Assembly (NCBI RefSeq): GCF_900258505.1 | Contig: NZ_LT984895.1 | Location: forward strand, 1,145,952-1,209,951 | Reading direction: 5' to 3' | Source of the DNA: Brachybacterium timonense | Lineage (GTDB): Bacteria; Actinomycetota; Actinomycetes; Actinomycetales; Dermabacteraceae | DNA: 64,000 nt | In this document: positions 31,798-39,649 of the stretch, piece by piece | How positions within the stretch are numbered: the stretch's first letter is position 1 | Layout of the letters: each line of letters begins with the position of its first letter | Made by a program: the position numbers and the translations under genes | Notes under the pieces: model-generated | What the model saw: the letters and a program-made list of their open reading frames with translations, nothing else | What the model was told of the DNA's origin: nothing | Database searches by the model: none

Positions 31798-33951
31798 GTG
31801 AGCACACCGGAAAGCGCTAGACCCCTCGCCGCTGCACCGCCCGTTCCCGGGGGCGACCCGGAGGCGATCCTCGCTGCCCTGGATCCTGAACAACGGCAGG
31901 TCGCCACGACGTTCGGGCAGCCGGTGTGTGTGCTCGCTGGCGCGGGCACCGGCAAGACTCGCGCGATTACGCACCGGATCGCATATGGCGTCACCACCGG
32001 ACAGCTGAACCCGCGCCACGTGCTCGCCGTGACGTTCACAACGAAGGCGGCCGCAGAGATGCGCTCGCGCCTGCGGGACCTGGGTGTCCCCGCCGTGCAG
32101 GCCCGCACCTTCCACGCGGCGGCGCTGCGCCAGCTGCGCCATTTCTGGCCGCGTGCGATCGGTGGGGGAGTGCCTGAGCTGCTGCCGAACCCGTTCGCCG
32201 GCATCGGCGAGGCATGCCGACGCCTGCATCTGAGTGTGGATCGCGCCGCGCTGCGCGACATCGTGGATGAGATCGCGTGGGCGCGCGTGGGCATGGTCAC
32301 CCCGGAGGCCTACCCGGAGGCCGCCGAGCGCGCGCGACGCAGTGGCGTCGCCGGATTCGAGGCGCGCACGATCAGCCGCATCATGACGCAGTACGAAGAG
32401 GTCAAGAAGGAACGCGGCGTCATCGACTTCGACGACGTTCTCCTGCACATGGTGGGAATTCTCTCCGAGCGTCCAGACATCGCACGCGAGGTGCGCAGCC
32501 AGTACCGCCACTTCGTGGTTGACGAATACCAGGACGTCTCGACCCTGCAGCACGCGCTCCTGCGGCTGTGGCTCGGGCCCGGGGATGACCTGTGCGTGGT
32601 GGGAGACGCCGCCCAGACCATCTACACCTTCGCCGGTGCCCGCTCCGGCTACTTGTTGCGTTTCGGTAAGGAGTTCCCGCGCGCTGCGACGATCCGCCTT
32701 GAGCGCAACTACCGTTCCACTCCGCAGATTGTGCGTCTGGCCAACACCGTGCTGGACGCAGCCCGCGGCGCCACGCTGCAGCATCGCCTCACCCTCGTTG
32801 CCCAGCGGGAGGATGGCCCTGCCCCCGGCATCGAGTCCTTCCCGGACGATCCCGCTGAGGCGCAGGGCGTTGCCGATCGCATCGCCGAGCTCATCGAGCA
32901 GGGGCGATCCGCCTCTCAGATCGCGATCCTGTTCCGCACCAACAGCCAGTCAGAAGCGTTCGAAGATGCACTGACCGCCCGCGGCATCGGCTATCTTGTG
33001 CGCGGCGGCGACCGCTTCTTCGAACGTCAGGAGGTGCGCCGCGCAATGGTGGCGCTGCGCGCGGCCGCCCGGCTGGAAACCGATGACGTGCCGCGCACTG
33101 TCCGGGATGTCCTCTCTCAACTCGGGTGGTCGCCGCAGGAACCCTCCACGACGGGTGCGATCCGTGAGCAGTGGGACTCGTTGAACGCCCTCGTGGGGCT
33201 CGCCGATGTGATCGCGGCGCGGCCCGGCGCAGGAATGAACGACCTGGTGCAGGAGCTCGAGGAGCGCGCCGAGGCGCAGTCCGCTCCCGAGGTGGATGGC
33301 GTCACCCTCGCATCCGTGCACGCGGCGAAGGGCCTTGAATGGCCCGCGGTGTTCCTCGTCGGCGCGAGCGAGGGACTGATGCCCATTTCGATGGCGAAGA
33401 CAGCCGCTCAGGTCGAGGAGGAGCGGCGCCTGTTCTACGTGGCACTCACACGCGCCCGTGACGAGCTGACCATCACCTGGGCTGCAGCACGCACCCCCGG
33501 GGCACGGGGCAGCCGCAAGCCCACTCGCTTCCTCGACGGCATCAGCGACCATCCGTCGAACGGCGGATCACCCTCGCCGCATTCGAGGCGCACAGGTCGC
33601 CGCACCGCGACCACGTACACCTCCTGCCGCGTCTGCGCGAAGGGGCTCGAGACGCCGCGCGAACAGCGCCGTGGCCGCTGCGATACCTGCCCGCCACTGG
33701 CCTCCGAGTCCCTCATGGACGAGCTGCGCCTGTGGCGGCGTGAGAAGTCACGTGAGCTCGCCGCACCGGCGTACACGGTCTTCACCGACGCGACCCTGGA
33801 GGCCATCGCCGAGCGCAGGCCCGCGACCGACGACGAGCTGCTCGTCGTGCCCGGCATTGGACCTGCCAAGCTCGAGCGCTTCGGAGAAGACATCCTCGAC
33901 CTCCTGCGGAACGCACCGGACAACGGCGACAACAGTGCAGGTCAAAAATAA
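31798..33951 (+). CDS. uvrD2: ATP-dependent DNA helicase UvrD2
   Basis: The 717-residue SF1 helicase has Walker A LAGAGTGKTRAITHRI, motif II FVVDEYQDVSTLQ, motif III GDAAQTIYTFAGA, RNYRSTPQIV and SVHAAKGLEWPAVFLV. After the motor come the UvrD2-specific tetracysteine (CRVCAKGL and CDTC around residue 615) and a C-terminal HRDC domain (DATLEAIAERRPATDDELL, GIGPAKLERFG). UvrD2 is an essential 3'-5' helicase in mycobacteria. I choose the GTG at 31798 since AGGA lies eight bases upstream; the ATG nine bases earlier is a close alternative. The whiB7 promoter AT-rich element overlaps its stop codon. Confidence 0.92.
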   Translation: MSTPESARPLAAAPPVPGGDPEAILAALDPEQRQVATTFGQPVCVLAGAGTGKTRAITHRIAYGVTTGQLNPRHVLAVTFTTKAAAEMRSRLRDLGVPAVQARTFHAAALRQLRHFWPRAIGGGVPELLPNPFAGIGEACRRLHLSVDRAALRDIVDEIAWARVGMVTPEAYPEAAERARRSGVAGFEARTISRIMTQYEEVKKERGVIDFDDVLLHMVGILSERPDIAREVRSQYRHFVVDEYQDVSTLQHALLRLWLGPGDDLCVVGDAAQTIYTFAGARSGYLLRFGKEFPRAATIRLERNYRSTPQIVRLANTVLDAARGATLQHRLTLVAQREDGPAPGIESFPDDPAEAQGVADRIAELIEQGRSASQIAILFRTNSQSEAFEDALTARGIGYLVRGGDRFFERQEVRRAMVALRAAARLETDDVPRTVRDVLSQLGWSPQEPSTTGAIREQWDSLNALVGLADVIAARPGAGMNDLVQELEERAEAQSAPEVDGVTLASVHAAKGLEWPAVFLVGASEGLMPISMAKTAAQVEEERRLFYVALTRARDELTITWAAARTPGARGSRKPTRFLDGISDHPSNGGSPSPHSRRTGRRTATTYTSCRVCAKGLETPREQRRGRCDTCPPLASESLMDELRLWRREKSRELAAPAYTVFTDATLEAIAERRPATDDELLVVPGIGPAKLERFGEDILDLLRNAPDNGDNSAGQK

Positions 33952-33981
33952 GATGCCGAGCCCGTGCGGGTGGGCTAAACT
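33943..33981 (+). promoter_or_regulatory. Putative WhiB7-responsive promoter of whiB7
   Basis: CAAAAATAAG (33943-33952) is directly upstream of a weak -35 region and is followed by TAAACT at 33976-33981 as the -10. In mycobacteria WhiB7-activated promoters carry an AT-rich tract just above the -35, contacted by the AT-hook of WhiB7. The tract here is striking in such GC-rich DNA and overlaps the uvrD2 stop codon. Confidence 0.6.
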
Positions 33982-34029
33982 CATCCCGTCCATCGTCCAC
34001 GTCGCAGCTCGGGAAACCGGGAGGCGCGC

Positions 34030-34053
34030 ATGAGAAAGGAGGTGTCGCCGTGA
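34030..34053 (+). CDS. Very short upstream ORF (MRKEVSP) in the whiB7 leader
   Basis: The ATG at 34030 has GGGAGG six bases upstream and encodes MRKEVSP before a TGA. Its stop overlaps the GTG of the longer upstream ORF (GTGA), so reading it could feed ribosomes into that ORF. It also covers that ORF's AAAGGAGGTG site. No expression evidence can be seen in the sequence. Confidence 0.35.
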   Translation: MRKEVSP

Positions 34054-34178
34054 TCATCAGGAACTACAGGATCGTGAGCGCTCTGCATACCCGCAGCGCC
34101 CTGTCCGCGGTCATCGGCACCCTCCCGGGTGCGCCGATCCCCGTGCGGCAGCGGCCCGCCAACGCGGAGCTCCCGTAG
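34050..34178 (+). CDS. whiB7 leader upstream ORF (42 residues)
   Basis: A GTG at 34050 preceded by the near-perfect ribosome site AAAGGAGGTG opens VIIRNYRIVSALHTRSALSA, then VIGTLPGAPIPVRQRP, and ends at a TAG at 34176-34178. It lies 117 bases upstream of whiB7 within its leader. In mycobacteria and Streptomyces a translated upstream ORF lets ribosome-targeting antibiotics relieve transcription attenuation of whiB7; position and ribosome site fit that role. Its 3' half overlaps a stable hairpin (34113-34138). The peptide sequence itself may matter less than where ribosomes stall. Confidence 0.7.
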   Translation: MIIRNYRIVSALHTRSALSAVIGTLPGAPIPVRQRPANAELP

Positions 34179-34236
34179 CCGATCCTGACGGTGCCGCCGA
34201 CGATCTGACGAGCTCAGCCTCGCTGCGTCGCGGCAC
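34113..34236 (+). promoter_or_regulatory. Attenuator-like RNA structures in the whiB7 leader
   Basis: ATCGGCACCC and GGGTGCGCCGAT (34113-34138) form a strong hairpin inside the upstream ORF. Downstream, GTGCCGCCGACG (34191-34202) pairs with CGTCGCGGCAC (34226-34236). The first arm can instead pair, through TGCCGC, with GCGGCA at 34145-34150. These mutually exclusive pairings are what a ribosome-controlled attenuator needs. No T-run is present, so the terminating structure is uncertain. Confidence 0.5.
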
Positions 34237-34295
34237 TGTCACCGCGACCCCGCCCCTTCGGGCACGTTCCACGACGACCGTGAAGCAGCGAGACG

Positions 34296-34580
34296 ATGAC
34301 GACCACAGCATTCCCCACCATCACCCGCACCATGCGCGCGCAGCAGAGTCTGCCGTGCCGTGACGAGAACGCCGCCGCGCTCTTCTTCTCCGAGCGCCCA
34401 TCCGACCTCGAAGCAGCGAAGGAACTCTGCATCGGATGCCCGCTGCAGAACGCCTGCCGCCAAGGCGCGATTGACCGCGCCGAGCCCTGGGGCGTCTGGG
34501 GCGGCGCGATTTTCGAATCCGGGCGGATCATTGCGGTCAAGCGCGGCCGCGGCCGGCCTCGCAAGCAGCAGGCCGCCTGA
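34296..34580 (+). CDS. whiB7: WhiB7-type redox-sensing transcriptional regulator
   Basis: The 94-residue protein has the four WhiB cysteines (Cys21, Cys45, Cys48, Cys54; spacing C-x23-C-x2-C-x5-C) that hold a [4Fe-4S] cluster. It has the G(V/I)WGG turn at about residues 66-70 and a C-terminal AT-hook GRGRPRK (84-90). The AT-hook is diagnostic for WhiB7, which binds the sigma factor and AT-rich promoter elements to activate intrinsic antibiotic-resistance genes. Position just after uvrD2 is as in M. tuberculosis (Rv3197A). The 344-base leader carries an upstream ORF and alternative RNA hairpins. A 16-bp-stem terminator follows. Confidence 0.93.
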   Translation: MTTTAFPTITRTMRAQQSLPCRDENAAALFFSERPSDLEAAKELCIGCPLQNACRQGAIDRAEPWGVWGGAIFESGRIIAVKRGRGRPRKQQAA

Positions 34581-34587
34581 GACGCCA

Positions 34588-34621
34588 GGAGGGGCGCCCC
34601 GAACGTTCGGGGCGCCCCTCC
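34588..34621. terminator. Strong terminator after whiB7
   Basis: GGAGGGGCGCCCCGAA and TTCGGGGCGCCCCTCC form a perfect 16-bp stem with a two-base CG centre, eight bases after the whiB7 stop. No T-run follows, as often in high-GC actinobacteria. It may also stop the convergent DUF5679 transcript. Confidence 0.85.
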
Positions 34622-34719
34622 ATGCTGGTGTCGCCGTTCTCTCAGCGGCTCGCAACGCGGCCAACTGCGGCGACGCGGTCGACGCTCAGCGTGACGACCG
34701 GTTCACTGATCGTGGGCGC

Positions 34720-34878
34720 TCAGGCCTTGCCCAGGATGCGGTTGAGCTTGGTGCCGCACTCCGGGCACACAGCCTTCGCCATGCGGCGGTTGTTGGAGAC
34801 AACGACATCGCCCTGCGCCTCGCGCTTCTCGCGGCATTTCACGCAGTAGAACTCACCGCTGTAGGTCTCGTCAGCCAT
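34720..34878 (-). CDS. DUF5679 zinc-ribbon protein
   Basis: The 52-residue protein begins MADETYSGEFYCVKCREKRE and ends AVCPECGTKLNRILGKA. It therefore has two CxxC knuckles, CVKC and CPEC, about 28 residues apart, a small zinc ribbon. It fits DUF5679, a small actinobacterial family of unknown function. GAGGAG lies about five bases before the ATG at 34878. It is convergent with whiB7 and divergent from the YgjP-type metallopeptidase gene, across a 496-base intergenic region. Confidence 0.85.
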   Translation of the reverse strand: MADETYSGEFYCVKCREKREAQGDVVVSNNRRMAKAVCPECGTKLNRILGKA

Positions 34879-34994
34879 GGGGACTCCTCAGATTGTGGGT
34901 GGGGGTGTGCGCGTGCGCTGGCGCAACACGGGCCCGGCCACTCTACGGCGCCTGACCAGCATGGACGAATCGACAATGAGTCCCGATAGGCGAC

Positions 34995-35153
34995 GGCCCG
35001 ACGCACGCTTCGGGTCAGGAGGCCACAAGGCCGAGGAAGTGCGTGCGTCGGGCCGATGTCATCAGCCGTCTCTCAGGCCGTGAAGCCCCAGGGGCGCTCA
35101 GCACCACGCGCACCTTCCCCGTGTGCGTCCTGCTAGTTATCCCGGGGCTTCAC
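34995..35153. repeat. Two long inverted repeats in tandem (possible structured RNA)
   Basis: GGCCCGACGCACGC (34995-35008) and GCGTGCGTCGGGCC (35041-35054) form a perfect 14-bp stem around a 32-base loop that itself contains GGCC-ACAA-GGCC. Thirty bases on, GTGAAGCCCC (35080-35089) and GGGGCTTCAC (35144-35153) form a second, 10-bp stem around 54 bases. No protein-coding frame was found here. It could be a terminator pair, a small RNA or the leader of a neighbouring gene. Confidence 0.6.
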
Positions 35154-35211
35154 GTGCTGGGAAACTTAGTCCCCGCGGAGCACACGGGTCAAAGCCGCGT
35201 GGGGGATGAGC

Positions 35212-35337
35212 TGTGGACAACCCGGCCATCTGCTGTGGACAGGCGGGGGGAGACGGTGTGGCCGCTGTGGATACAGTCGCACTCGGTACGATGAACAGTC
35301 GTTGACCACGACGGATGCCGTGCACAGCTGTGGACGA
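35212..35337 (+). promoter_or_regulatory. Cluster of four DnaA-box-like nonamers
   Basis: TGTGGACAA (35212), TGTGGACAG (35234), TGTGGATAC (35266) and TGTGGACGA (35329) lie in the same orientation within 126 bases. The first is the exact reverse complement of TTGTCCACA, a common actinobacterial DnaA box. No dnaA, dnaN or other origin gene is near, so this is probably not oriC. It may titrate DnaA or regulate the gene at 35375, or the motifs may recur by chance. Confidence 0.45.
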
Positions 35338-35374
35338 GGAAAGAATCCGACCAGTTTTCTGAGAGGACCCCCAC

Positions 35375-36103
35375 ATGCAGCGTCTGACCCACTATCCGGA
35401 CGCTGAAGGTCCCGCTGGGGAACGGGTTCTCGTGCGGCGTTCGAGTCGGCGGCGGCGCACCGTGGACATCACGCGCCGCAACGGTGAGCTCATCGTGTCG
35501 ATCCCCGACCGTTTCAGCGCGCGCGAGGAACGCGAGTGGGTGCAACGGATGATCGAGCGCCTCGCCGCGAAGGAGCGCCGCGCGGGAACGGCGCACCGCA
35601 GTGACGATGACTTGCAGCGTCTCGCAGACGATCTCTCCGGCCGCTTCCTCGATGGACGCGCCCGACCCCACGCGGTGCGGTGGTCTGGCCGCCAAGAGCG
35701 CCGCTGGGGATCATGCACACCAAGCACGGGGGAGATCCGGTTGTCCACCCGCCTGCAGGGCATGCCGGCATATGTGATCGAATCCGTGCTCGTTCATGAG
35801 CTTGCGCACCTACTCGAACCCGGACACGGGCCCGGGCACCGAGCTCTCACTGATCGCTACCCGCACACGGAACGCGCCGATGCCTTCCTCGCGGGTGTCG
35901 TGTGGGCACGGGATATGCCGGTCGAGGCATCGCAGCCAGGCGCCGAGTGTGAGAACGACGCCGACGTCGATGACCCCTTTTCCGCCGGCGCCGGTGACGC
36001 CGCGTCCGCCGACGTCGACCACCTCGCGTCCGCCGACGTCGACCACCTCGCGTCCGCCGACGTCGACCACCTCGCGTCCGCCGACGGCGATCAGCTGGAA
36101 TGA
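35375..36103 (+). CDS. YgjP-type (DUF45) metallopeptidase with repeated C-terminal tail
   Basis: The 242-residue protein has the gluzincin-like motif VLVHELAHLLEPGHGPGH (HELAH plus a third metal His) at about residue 140, and the YgjP signature WGSCTPSTGEIRLSTRL. Related YgjP/DUF45 proteins are zinc-dependent peptidases of unknown substrate, some of them partners of restriction systems. The last about 60 residues are acidic and contain ASADVDHL three times in a row, encoded by a 24-bp tandem repeat. The ATG at 35375 has GAGAGG nine bases upstream. The 3' end overlaps the convergent Nudix gene by 13 bases. Confidence 0.82.
   Translation: MQRLTHYPDAEGPAGERVLVRRSSRRRRTVDITRRNGELIVSIPDRFSAREEREWVQRMIERLAAKERRAGTAHRSDDDLQRLADDLSGRFLDGRARPHAVRWSGRQERRWGSCTPSTGEIRLSTRLQGMPAYVIESVLVHELAHLLEPGHGPGHRALTDRYPHTERADAFLAGVVWARDMPVEASQPGAECENDADVDDPFSAGAGDAASADVDHLASADVDHLASADVDHLASADGDQLE
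36002..36086 (+). repeat. 24-bp tandem repeat inside the metallopeptidase gene
   Basis: The unit GCGTCCGCCGACGTCGACCA plus CCTC is present three times without change (36002-36025, 36026-36049, 36050-36073), followed by a partial fourth copy to 36086. It adds the octapeptide ASADVDHL per copy. Perfect identity suggests recent slippage and likely length variation between strains. Confidence 0.9.
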
Positions 36104-36705
36104 GTCGGGCCCGCTCCGTGCTCCGCGATGACACCGGCCAGGAGATCAAGCTTCCCCGGCATGTCCGCCACGGTGCCGTCCGGCAGATGAGCCGTCGAGC
36201 GCGCAGGACCGCCGCTGATCAGTGGCCACGGCATCCAGCGCGCCACGGGGGCTTCCGTGCTGACCCCCAGGGGCTGCTGTGCTGCGGCGTGAGGGGTACG
36301 CAGAAGGAACTGCACATCCCAATGCTCGCGGCATGCCCCAAACGCCGCGGAAAGCCAGTGCCGGTGCAGCAGCGCGGGTCCCCGCACGACGGCCAACAGG
36401 TCTCGCAGACCCAGCTCCTCAGCGACCTCACGGCGTGCGGAGCTCTCCAGATCGGGGTCCGCAGGCTCAATGTGACCGCCGGGCTGGACCCAGAACTGCC
36501 CTTTGGCATGCCACAGCAGCGCGACGTGCTCGATCGGCGCATCCACCACGACGGCGCTCGCCGTGAGATGAATCGGTCCGCCGTCGCGATGCAACGCCCG
36601 CGGGTTCTGTTCGAGCAGGTCGAGGTAACGAGCGCGGTCAGCGTCTCGGATCGCGGGGGAGGACGCTGCGCTGAGCTCAGCAGCAGCTGCCCGAATGCTG
36701 GTCAT
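36091..36705 (-). CDS. Nudix hydrolase
   Basis: The 204-residue protein has a Nudix core with the box beginning GGHIEPADPDLESSARREVA and ending EELGL. This is one residue longer than the canonical spacing, a variant also seen in related Nudix families. An N-terminal helical extension of about 45 residues precedes the fold. The substrate is unknown; nucleoside diphosphate derivatives are typical. The start overlaps the DUF2342 gene's stop (ATGA), so it is the second gene of that operon. Its end overlaps the convergent metallopeptidase gene. Confidence 0.85.
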   Translation of the reverse strand: MTSIRAAAAELSAASSPAIRDADRARYLDLLEQNPRALHRDGGPIHLTASAVVVDAPIEHVALLWHAKGQFWVQPGGHIEPADPDLESSARREVAEELGLRDLLAVVRGPALLHRHWLSAAFGACREHWDVQFLLRTPHAAAQQPLGVSTEAPVARWMPWPLISGGPARSTAHLPDGTVADMPGKLDLLAGVIAEHGAGPTHSS

Positions 36706-38351
36706 GCGGCAGGCGTCGGCCCGGAACCGGACTCATCCGACTCATCCGGATCCTCTGGTGCGTCCGGATCGATCGGCCTCCGCGCATCGTTCGGATCGTT
36801 CGGCCCCTCCGAGCCGCGTGCGCCCGAAGCGTTCCGTTCACGCAGACCGCCCTGTTCGTCCTCCATCGGCGCCGACTCGGCATTCTCTCCCGAGAGCAGC
36901 CGTTCGAGCTCCGCATCGAAGTCAGCGGGGAACTCCACATCGGCGAGCGACCCCGGCGCATCCGCGCTCGCGCGCGCAGTCCCGCCGCCATCGGTGATCG
37001 ACGCGGCGTCGGGGGAGGGGGAGACCTGGTCCCGTGGTGCCTGAGGCGCCCCGGAGAGCACATCAGAGCCGGGCAGCAGATCCGGGTGCTCCCACACCGC
37101 GTCCCGGCCCTGCATGCCCTCCGTAGCCAGCACACTCTCCCACCATGCGAGCGCCTCGCGCACGCGGCGTGGACGCAGTTCGATGCCGACGGTCTGAGCC
37201 AGCATCTGCTCGGCCGGGCTGCCTGTTGCGCGGCGACGCCGCACCACCTCACGCAACGCCTCGATCTGCGGCAGTTTCCCCTCGAGAGCCTGCGCCGTGA
37301 CGTGATCCACCCAGGACTCGATCAGTGCGAGCGTGGTCGCAAGCTCCTCGAGCGCCCGGTCCTGCGCGGCACGCCGCGTGAAGACGAACAACTCGTCCGG
37401 TCGCTTCGCCTGCATGGCGGACGGGTCCGACAGGTCGAGGTCCCGCACCATCTCATCCAGCGCATCCAGGTCCAGGGTGATGCCCCGCGCGTAGTCATCG
37501 ATCGCGGAGAACAGGGCCCGACGCAGCCACGGGTGCGCAGCGAACAGCGCGGTATGCGCGAGCTCGCGGGTGACCAGGAAGATCCGGGCCGCGGCTGGGT
37601 CCAGGCTGTGCTCGCGCACCAGGTCATCGATGTTCAGCGCCACCACCGCGGCCTCGCCTTCGCGGCCCAGAGGAAGCGACAGGTCGGTGGTGCCGCACAC
37701 CTCGCGCGCCAGCGCCCCGATCGCGTACCCGAACTGCACCCCGAACATGGTGCCGCCCACGCGCTCCATCATCGCCGCGGGATCGCCCGGTATCGGCATC
37801 GGTGCGGACTGCATCTGCGCGGCGATCGCCTCACCGATCGCGCCCGCCATGTACTGCGCGACAGGTTCCACGATCGACTGCCACCGCGGCAGCGTGCGGG
37901 CCAGCCAGGTGCCGCGGCTGTACACACCGAGCTCAGTGGCAGGCAGATCGATCGACAGCACCGGATCCAGCCAGAGCCGCGCCACGCCCTCCGCCTCGCG
38001 AAGCGCTTTCAGCTGTGCATCGGTGGGACCCGGGTCCCCTGGGGTCCCCGACGGCTCCGGAAGCCCTGGCACTGTGGTCGACGATACGGCGGTCTGCCGC
38101 GCCACATCCTGTGCGAGCTTCCAGTTCACCGGACCGTCCCCGGAACTTGCGAACAGATGCTGCATCTGCATCGCGGCAGCCCTCAGCTGCGCGGGATCCT
38201 GCGGCAGATTCGCCTGCTGTGCCAGCTGTGACAGATCCATGCCCTCGAGCGCTTCTTCCGGAAGTGCCCCTCCGAACGCCTCGCGCAGGAACCGCCGCAG
38301 GTTCTCCTCCTCCGGGCTTCCTGAGCCCGGCGTGCTTGCGCCGCTGTTCAT
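36702..38351 (-). CDS. Zinc-dependent metalloprotease, DUF2342 family
   Basis: The 549-residue protein matches the actinobacterial DUF2342/zincin-like family in length and layout. An N-terminal helical region includes NWKLAQDVARQTA. Near the middle is the catalytic-like segment FLVTRELAHTALFAAHPWL, and helical repeats extend to about residue 410. The last about 130 residues are disordered and rich in Asp, Glu, Pro and Ser (DPDESDESGSG). The family resembles Rv3195 and lies next to the PDZ/Lon protease gene as in mycobacteria. A classic HExxH is not present; metal binding is assumed from the family. AGGAGG precedes the ATG at 38351. Confidence 0.85.
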   Translation of the reverse strand: MNSGASTPGSGSPEEENLRRFLREAFGGALPEEALEGMDLSQLAQQANLPQDPAQLRAAAMQMQHLFASSGDGPVNWKLAQDVARQTAVSSTTVPGLPEPSGTPGDPGPTDAQLKALREAEGVARLWLDPVLSIDLPATELGVYSRGTWLARTLPRWQSIVEPVAQYMAGAIGEAIAAQMQSAPMPIPGDPAAMMERVGGTMFGVQFGYAIGALAREVCGTTDLSLPLGREGEAAVVALNIDDLVREHSLDPAAARIFLVTRELAHTALFAAHPWLRRALFSAIDDYARGITLDLDALDEMVRDLDLSDPSAMQAKRPDELFVFTRRAAQDRALEELATTLALIESWVDHVTAQALEGKLPQIEALREVVRRRRATGSPAEQMLAQTVGIELRPRRVREALAWWESVLATEGMQGRDAVWEHPDLLPGSDVLSGAPQAPRDQVSPSPDAASITDGGGTARASADAPGSLADVEFPADFDAELERLLSGENAESAPMEDEQGGLRERNASGARGSEGPNDPNDARRPIDPDAPEDPDESDESGSGPTPAA

Positions 38352-38494
38352 GGTTCGCCTCCTGGATGCTGCGTGCCGCTGTGGCGTCCCGTGGGGACGT
38401 CGGTGCGGCGTGCCGTCGATTGCGCTTCAGCGTACCGAGCCGGTGTGGGCCCAGCTGATCATCTCCGCATGGCACGTCGTGCCGCTGGGGCACA

Positions 38495-39649
38495 ATGGCA
38501 TGCGTGACCGAGCAGACGCCTGCAGACCCCCAGCACCCCACGCGGCCGCTGCTGCGCACACGAGTGGCACGCGCCTGGGATCGTGCCGTCGAGGAGTCGC
38601 AGATGCCACGGCCGATCACCGCGATCGTGTCGCTGGGAATCCTGTGCATCATGCTCGTCGTCGGCGCATCCCTGCCGGTTCCCTACGTGATCGAGCAGCC
38701 TGGCCCCGCGATCGATGTCCTCGGCGAATACGAAGACGAGCAGGTCATCACCATCAGCGGGCGCACCACATACCCCACCGAGGGTGAGCTCATGATGACC
38801 ACCGTCGCTGTCGACGGCGGCCCCGGGTATCGCGTCACCCCCGCGGAGGTCATCGGCGCCTGGTTCCGCCCCAGCCGCACTGTCATGCCGCGCGAGCTGC
38901 TTTTTCCCGCAGACCAGACGCGAGAACAGACCACCCTGCAGAACACGGTGCAGATGACCACCTCGCAGCAGGGTGCGATCGCCGTGGCACTGGATGAACT
39001 GGGCATCGAGTACACCTCCACCGTGTTCATCGCGGGCGTGCTAGAAGGAACTCCCGCAGACGGTGTGCTTGAGGCCCGCGACGAGGTGCTCGCGATCAAC
39101 GGCGAGAGCGCCGAGAACGCCCTCGGCTATCAGCGCCTCGCGGCCGCCACAGCCCACGGACAGCCGGTGCGGATGCGCGTGCGGCGCGACGGTGAGGAGA
39201 AGGACCTCGAGGTGCCCACAGAGGTCGTGGACGGCGCGCCAAGAATGGGCGTGACCCTCGCTGACGGCTACGACTTCCCGATCGACGTGTCCATCTCCGT
39301 GGGCCACGTGGGCGGTCCGAGCGCCGGCACCATGTTCGCACTCGCCATCTACGACGAGCTGACTCCTGGCCCGCTTACCGGCGGCAAACGCATCGCCGGC
39401 ACCGGCACGATCGATGACCAGGGCATGGTCGGCCCCATCGGTGGGATCCGACAGAAGATGGTCGGTGCCCGCTCGGCCGGCGCCGATTACTTCCTGGCAC
39501 CCGCCGACAACTGCAACGAGGTCGTCGGCCACGTGCCCGAGGACCTGCATGTGGTCTCGATCGCCACCTTTGACGAGGCCCGTGCCGCCGTCGAGACCAT
39601 CGCGAAGACCGGCTCCACCGAGGGCCTGAAGACCTGTGAGGAACCATGA
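38495..39649 (+). CDS. PDZ-domain Lon-like S16 serine protease (YlbL type)
   Basis: The 384-residue protein has an N-terminal membrane anchor (AIVSLGILCIMLVVGASLPVP), then a PDZ domain (TVFIAGVLEGTPADGVLEA, EVLAINGES) and a Lon-type catalytic domain. The Ser-Lys dyad is in SVGHVGGPSAGTMFAL and in IRQKMVGARSAGADYFL. The active site is extracytoplasmic. Function is unknown in this lineage; Rv3194c is the mycobacterial counterpart. The first possible start is the ATG at 38495; a GTG at 38504 (VTEQTPADP) is also plausible. The stop overlaps the HAD gene start. Confidence 0.9.
   Translation: MACVTEQTPADPQHPTRPLLRTRVARAWDRAVEESQMPRPITAIVSLGILCIMLVVGASLPVPYVIEQPGPAIDVLGEYEDEQVITISGRTTYPTEGELMMTTVAVDGGPGYRVTPAEVIGAWFRPSRTVMPRELLFPADQTREQTTLQNTVQMTTSQQGAIAVALDELGIEYTSTVFIAGVLEGTPADGVLEARDEVLAINGESAENALGYQRLAAATAHGQPVRMRVRRDGEEKDLEVPTEVVDGAPRMGVTLADGYDFPIDVSISVGHVGGPSAGTMFALAIYDELTPGPLTGGKRIAGTGTIDDQGMVGPIGGIRQKMVGARSAGADYFLAPADNCNEVVGHVPEDLHVVSIATFDEARAAVETIAKTGSTEGLKTCEEP

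Noticed and set aside
34995-35153. RNase P, tmRNA or SRP RNA gene
   Set aside because: The conserved sequence blocks of these RNAs were not found; only the stems are visible.
35210-35340. Replication origin
   Set aside because: There is no dnaA, dnaN, gyrB or AT-rich unwinding region. The DnaA-like boxes alone do not support an origin.
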